NCBI GenBank assembly: GCA_029953675.1 | Contig: JAMWBK010000006.1 | Span: forward strand, 1,364,001 to 1,428,000 | Source: Rhodosorus marinus | Lineage: Eukaryota; Rhodophyta; Stylonematophyceae; Stylonematales; Stylonemataceae | DNA length: 64,000 bases | Direction: 5' to 3' | Shown: positions 59,633-64,000 of the stretch, in pieces | Position numbering within the stretch: the stretch's first letter is position 1 | Layout of the letters: each line of letters starts with the position of its first letter | The notes under the pieces: generated by a model | What the model saw: the letters and a program-made list of their open reading frames with translations, nothing else | The model's database searches: none | What the model was told of the DNA's origin: nothing | Translations under genes and position numbers: made by a program

Positions 59633-59990
59633 ACTAGATCGCTAAAGCAAGATATCGGGAATCCGCTAACCGCATGGAGCACCACCAGGGCGGCGGTGAA
59701 GGCATGGATGACAGAGTCCTCACACAGCCCACGCGAGGCAAACCAAGGAGGCGAGGACAAGCCTGGAATGAGCAAAGTACTAGAGCAATGCCATAGGGTC
59801 AAACTCGTCATACAACGAGCGAGTAGAAACTGCTCACTGCAGCGGGAAGGCACGGAACTTATTCGGCGTTTTCGAACGTCGTTTCGCCGAATTACCGCTG
59901 GCGGAATCTCCCAAGAACGGATTTCGGGAGCCTCCGCGAAAGCGGGGTTGGATCTTTCTACTCGGCCGATCTCGTAGTGCCGGTTTCTCC
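59633..59990. other. 3' spacer of the CCA enzyme
   Basis: A plus-strand frame (59696-59977) and a minus-strand frame both stay open, but neither is recognisable. Confidence 0.35.
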
Positions 59991-60236
59991 AGTGATCGCT
60001 GTCCTGACCCACGCCCGTTGGACGGGAATGTTCGATCCCTCGACGGCGGGTTGGGTCAAGACATGTTTGTTTGTTTGTCCACTATTAACCAAAGAGTTGA
60101 TACCGAGTTCTCCAGCGATCGCTGTCCTGACCCACGCCCGTTGGACGGGAATATTCGATCCCTCGACGGCAAGTTGGGTCAAGACATGTTTGTTTGTGCG
60201 TCCACTATTGACCAAAGAGTTGATACCGAATTCTAA
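59991..60236. repeat. 123-bp tandem repeat, two units
   Basis: Units starting near 59991 and 60114 are about 90% identical and include ATCGCTGTCCTGACCCACGC and ATCCCTCGACGGC. The period is 41 codons, so all frames persist. On the plus strand it reads AVLTHARWTGMFDPSTAGWV and on the minus strand SNIPVQRAWVRTAI. It ends at the stop codon of the neighbouring PPR-like gene. Confidence 0.88.
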
Positions 60237-61204
60237 TCAACGTCCTTCCCGTCGCTCATGGTACTTGCGCAGAGACTGCTCGATGTCTTCGGAGGTGCGA
60301 TCGATACTCTTCTCCAAGTCAATTGCTCTCACGACTTGCTTGTAAGACTGCTTCGCGCGCTGTTCGATTGTCTCCTGCTCATCATCTTCTACAACGGCCT
60401 TGCTAGGTCTCTGAAGTCCGTGGACGATCTGCTCAAGCGTTTCTTCGTCCTTAGCTGAGAGTACTCTCATTTTCAACCCTCTCTGTAAGAAATTAAGAGC
60501 GAGAAACTTATTTCCTCCGCTCTGGAAACCAAGAATCAGCTCCCTATAGGTCTGTGCACTGATGGCCCGTCGGCCACAGCGATTTTCAGCCTCCTCAAGA
60601 ATGTATCCCGCGGTATCTAAATACCCACTCCGAGCACACTTGACAATCTGTTCAGGGAAATAGAAAAGACAAGGTACTATAATTAGGAGACCACCAACAA
60701 GAGCCAAGTTCACGCCGACAGTATACAAGTGAAGGCAGCCAAAGAGTACAATTGCCCTTTCCTTCATCAGCCGAAAAAGGTTTCAATCACGAGAGAAGTT
60801 GGATGAGACAACGGCGTCTCCTCCTGACGCTCGTTTGTTCATCCTGAGGGCCGGTTTTTCGTGCACGATGGCACAGAAAACAAAACCGAAGAGATCATGC
60901 AAACCCCAACGCAAAAATGTTCCAACGAACGAAAAAGCGGAAAAAAAAGGGCGAAAGAAAAAGATACACAAGTAAACCTTCCAGTATATTAAAAACGCCG
61001 TACCGTGCTGTTAATGAGGTCATACTCCTCTCGACTGAACGTCCAGTCAATACCATCCAACCGCCTTATGTACTTACTCAACACCTGAAACGCCATCTTG
61101 AACAGCTCCTGCTTCTCACCAGACCGCACAGGCCGACTGGCAACCGTGCTCAACGAACATCCTCGAGAAACTCGAGGATTCAGTAGCCTACTAAGTCTCA
61201 GCAT
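60237..61204 (-). CDS. small mitochondrial PPR-like protein
   Basis: Two exons (complement 61004..61204 and 60237..60647) give 203 aa. The intron is 356 nt (ACG|GTACGG ... GAACAG|ATT), phase 0. The N-terminus MLRLSRLLNPRVSRGCSLST is a typical mitochondrial presequence. The body has short helical pairs that resemble one or two pentatricopeptide units (KCARSGYLDTAGYILEEAE, TYRELILGFQSGGNKFLALN). A charged coiled-coil tail follows (ETIEQRAKQSYKQVVRAIDL). PPR proteins bind organelle RNA, but this one is short and the repeat match is weak, so an organelle assembly factor is equally possible. The long intron could hide another exon. Confidence 0.6.
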
Positions 61205-61910
61205 TGCGATCTAAGTTCTCTTTTCTACTACTTCTACAAAACATCCACACTGCGCAACACAACTCTGTCCCGCCTGAAGGTGAACAAACCCACCTCTTTC
61301 CCCATCCCCATCGAGAGGAAGCTCTTACCTGACCACGACGACAACGAAGCTCAGCAGAATCCATCCTGGCAGAGTTTGTTATATTCCACGCTACCTTTAA
61401 GCGGTGATTCTCTACGAGGACGCGATGGTGTTTCCAATGCCGATTCTCTATCGAATTTTCACATACAGAAGCCACTGGACTGGAAGCACAATCCTTTTGC
61501 TTCAGGAGACCTTCCCGCGGGATGATACTCTTGAGAACGAAGCAAGCAGTGCAATGACAGACTCCGCTTCAGTCCAATGGCGCTTCTCTACGAAAAAGAC
61601 TATAATGTTTTCAATGTAGATTCTCTTTCGTACTTTCCTCTTCACAATCCCTTCGTTTTAGGACAGCGCGAGGATCGTCTCCGAGAAAAGGAAGTCCCAG
61701 TGCATGTTAGACTCTGCTCGGTTGAATGGCGATTCTCTCCTAACGACGAGTCGGTGTTTTGATGTCGATCCTCTACGAACTATAGTTGCCGCTCCCGAAA
61801 TAGGCGGGGTTACATATGAACAGAGCAGTTCAAACGCAGCGGGAGGACGAATCTCCGTGGCGAAAAATAGATGATGTGCAAAACGAAATCCGTTCGTTTG
61901 CAATCCGCTT
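61205..61910. other. spacer with degenerate repeats
   Basis: C-rich near the PPR-like start (as at other minus-strand starts). From about 61400 the word GATTCTCT(A/C)(C/T) recurs at 61407, 61460, 61620 and 61732, suggesting old tandem duplication. I see no gene. Confidence 0.35.
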
Positions 61911-62090
61911 CTTCGTCGAACGAGGACAGTGTGTTCCGGTTTAGATCAGAAGAGCAGGTAACGATGAACAAAGGCTGCGAAGGATATTTAGTGATCGCGT
62001 CTTCGTCGAACAAGGACAAGGTGTTCTGGTTTGGATCAGAGAGCAGGGAACGATGAGCAAAGGCTGCAGATGATATAGAGTGAACGCTCC
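61911..62090 (+). repeat. 90-bp tandem repeat, two units
   Basis: CTTCGTCGAAC at 61911 recurs at 62001, with GTTC(C/T)GGTTT(A/G)GATCAGA and AACGATGA(A/G)CAAAGGCTGC in both units. Confidence 0.85.
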
Positions 62091-62741
62091 CGGCTCTTCG
62101 CTGTGACGCAACCAGTTGAGGAGGAAGAATCGGGAGAACTAGATGAGATTCGTCAAATATCCTGCATACGTAAGTGGCTGTAGTTGCAGTCCAGTTAGCA
62201 ACCCCAGAAAGAACAGCTTATCCTCGTGTACGTGGTCACGAAAGTCTGAAGGAGAGCCAATTCGGAAGTTTCCACTGGCCAGGACTATCGATCTCATCGA
62301 ACAGCAGTGACAAGCTTCCCATCGACAGAACAGAGAACCGTCCCGTGTTCAGTTGCCGGTGATTCAGTTGTTCAGCAACGACCGTGAGGGAGTTGTCCCT
62401 TTTTGAATCCACTGGAGCCTCGAGGCAATAGCTTTTCAACGAAGGGTGCACATTCGCGAAGGTGGCCGCAAGCAGATCACGAACCCTAGCAGCTGCTCTG
62501 TTCTGATCATCTACTGCTATGAGCTGGGGGAGCAGCCTTTCGTCACATGCAGCTAACGGTGGCGACCCCACAGCAACCAACAAAAACTCCTCACACGCAC
62601 TGTTTGAGTAGGTCTACTTGACCTTTCAGCAATTAGCTCGGAGTCGGAAGCGAGTTCGAAACTCTACTTTCTGCTGCCGATGCAGTCGTACTGCTCTTCA
62701 AGCGACCCACCTAAGCTCCATTCAAGTGAAACATGCTTTGC
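62091..62741. other. spacer with an open minus-strand frame
   Basis: The minus strand is open from about 62613 to 62236 (DDQNRAAARVRDLLAATFAN, SMGSLSLLFDEIDSPGQWKL), ending TGA. The composition looks protein-like, but there is no recognisable domain and no clear start. It may be an exon of an unknown gene or element debris. Confidence 0.35.
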
Positions 62742-64000
62742 TCAGATAAGACTCTGAGCATCGGGGCCACGACAATCTGCGTATCCACCACCTACCGCGG
62801 TTGAGTATTCCTCGACGAACTTCTCGGTAAGGGCCTCAGCTTCAATCCAGTTGGGCAAGGTCTTTGCTCTCGAGGAGAGGATGTACTGAATGACTGCGAC
62901 ATCAGCCGATCAGATGAAGACAGAAAACTTTTGCTAAGGTTCTTTTCCGAATATTTGCAGCGAATCCTTCAGCATGCACTTTCACAATGTTCTGCTCACC
63001 CAGCAATACATGCTCGACCATGATAATGACGAGAAATTCTTGCACAGAATCGATTTCGTCGCCAATGACGTGATCTCCGAGCTTCGAAGTGAACAAGATG
63101 AGACCCAAGTTCACAGCCATGCTGGCCATGCATACTAGTGTGAAGGCGTACTGGACCGAACCAATTGAAAGGGCCCTCCGAGGAAAATTCCTGCATCTCA
63201 CAGGATCCAGAAAAGGCTTAAGATTCCGCGCGGCACCGCTTCACGGGTTCTGTTCTACGCTGATGGCTGCGTTACCTCCGGCGAGTTCTAAACGCTGCGA
63301 AGAGCTCTGTGTAAACCTGAAAATAGTTGCCAATAAATGCTCCAACGGCTCCAAAGGGTAGAGCGGCTGCGAACAGAACGAGTTGCCCTGTCCCAAAAGG
63401 AAGAAAGACAAATCAGGACAACCGTCCCGTTGAAAGCAGCTACTCTTCTACGTTATTTTGGCTGATAAAAAGTCCTCTCTCCGGTTTCTTACCAAATTGT
63501 GAAGTGATCCTCGAGTAGTCCATTACGTCCGCAGCAGCTGCTTCAGAGAGCTCCATTTCCTCCTGCAGAATTCAGAAGTACCCAAAGGTCAGCAACAACA
63601 CAACGGAACTACCCACCACAATTTTTCACCAAGAGCATGTGCCCGCACCAGTATTGGGCTTTTGTTCGCGTGGGTTTGGCTTTCGTCCTTCTTCATTTGC
63701 CCTTCTCTAGAAACCTTTCCATGCAGCTTGTATCTATACAGCCCTTGAACGAAGACCTTCAAAAAGAGAAATATCATCTGCATAAGGATTTTCACAACTC
63801 GCGGGCGGACACTATCGCAACCCCTAGGTATTCATCGGAAACCCAAGCCTTACCTGTTTCAGAACTGTGGCTACCATTTCCAAAACATTGATCAGTAGGA
63901 GTGCCTTGAGCAGTTCTTCAAACTCGCTTTTGTAGAAGGCCAGATAAAAGTATGACACGTTCTTGCACAACAGTTTGTAGAGCATCTGTACATCGAAGCA
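62742..64000 (-). CDS. anoctamin/TMEM16-like membrane protein, C-terminal part (runs off the right edge)
   Basis: Six exons on the complement (63854..>64000, 63613..63777, 63493..63562, 63276..63387, 62980..63190, 62742..62885) encode the last 282 aa. Introns are 50-105 nt and all phases agree. Anoctamins are calcium-activated chloride channels or lipid scramblases with ten membrane helices. Visible blocks: KNVSYFYLAFYKSEFEELLK; the acidic EEMELSEAAAADVMDYSRIT ending SQFG; helix LVLFAAALPFGAVGAFIGNY; the RTRRRNFPRRALSIGS junction; helices FTLVCMASMAVNLGLILFTS and FLVIIMVEHVLL; then LPNWIEAEALTEKFVEEYS. These match the C-terminal half of the family in order. The pore and calcium-site helices would lie partly beyond the window, so channel or scramblase activity cannot be judged. 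Confidence 0.82.

Noticed and set aside
1..64000. CRISPR arrays, operons, insertion sequences, ribosome binding sites
   Set aside because: The window has spliceosomal introns and eukaryotic genes throughout; no regularly spaced repeats of CRISPR type were seen.

Overview
This window is nuclear DNA from a eukaryote, most likely a plastid-bearing single-celled or simple alga. Almost every gene I could identify is cut by short spliceosomal introns (GT-AG, mostly 43-172 nt, a few over 300 nt). The proteins are ordinary eukaryotic ones: ribosomal protein S27e, the SWR1-type chromatin subunit YL1, a Cyc8-like co-repressor, serine palmitoyltransferase LCB2, an anoctamin and an ERV-PDI fusion. A plastid-type ABC1 kinase and a small protein with a transit-peptide-like start point to a photosynthetic lineage. 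A decayed gene at 6.1-7.2 kb recalls red-algal phycoerythrin gamma/linker proteins, but only from memory, so 'red alga' is a tentative reading.

Layout. 1-8 kb: ERV-PDI protein (+), a convergent putative plastid protein (-), a decayed gene, and a small two-helix membrane protein (-). 8.6-14.7 kb: RPS27e, an ASA1/GNB1L-like WD40 protein and YL1, all on the minus strand. 14.7-25 kb: gene-poor, with tandem repeats, perfect palindromes, T-rich tracts and a decayed multi-exon transposase-like or gag-like locus (16.9-19.5 kb), ending at a two-finger C2H2 gene (25.1 kb). 25.6-38 kb: repeat-rich, with a rearranged inverted duplication (25.8-26.9 against 29.6-30.1 kb), a perfect 23-bp hairpin and a 176-bp tandem repeat. 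38.1-47 kb: glutathionyl-hydroquinone reductase-type GST (+), a very long Cyc8-like TPR protein (-) and a METTL21-like methyltransferase (-). 48-51.3 kb: ABC1 kinase in ten exons (+). 54.9-56.6 kb: LCB2 (+). 57.5-59.6 kb: tRNA CCA-adding enzyme in seven exons (+). 60.2-61.2 kb: small mitochondrial PPR-like protein (-). 62.7 kb to the right edge: the 3' part of an anoctamin gene (-).

The genes do not form one pathway; they are unlinked housekeeping functions separated by long repeat-bearing spacers. Two cross-cutting features stand out. Many genes have a strongly strand-asymmetric 5' flank, G+T-rich on the coding strand and so C+A-rich on the plus strand for minus genes. Two genes (RPS27e and the methyltransferase) carry their start codon on a 4-6 nt coding micro-exon. 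Exon boundaries were set by hand from splice consensus, reading frame and family conservation, and may be off by a few bases.
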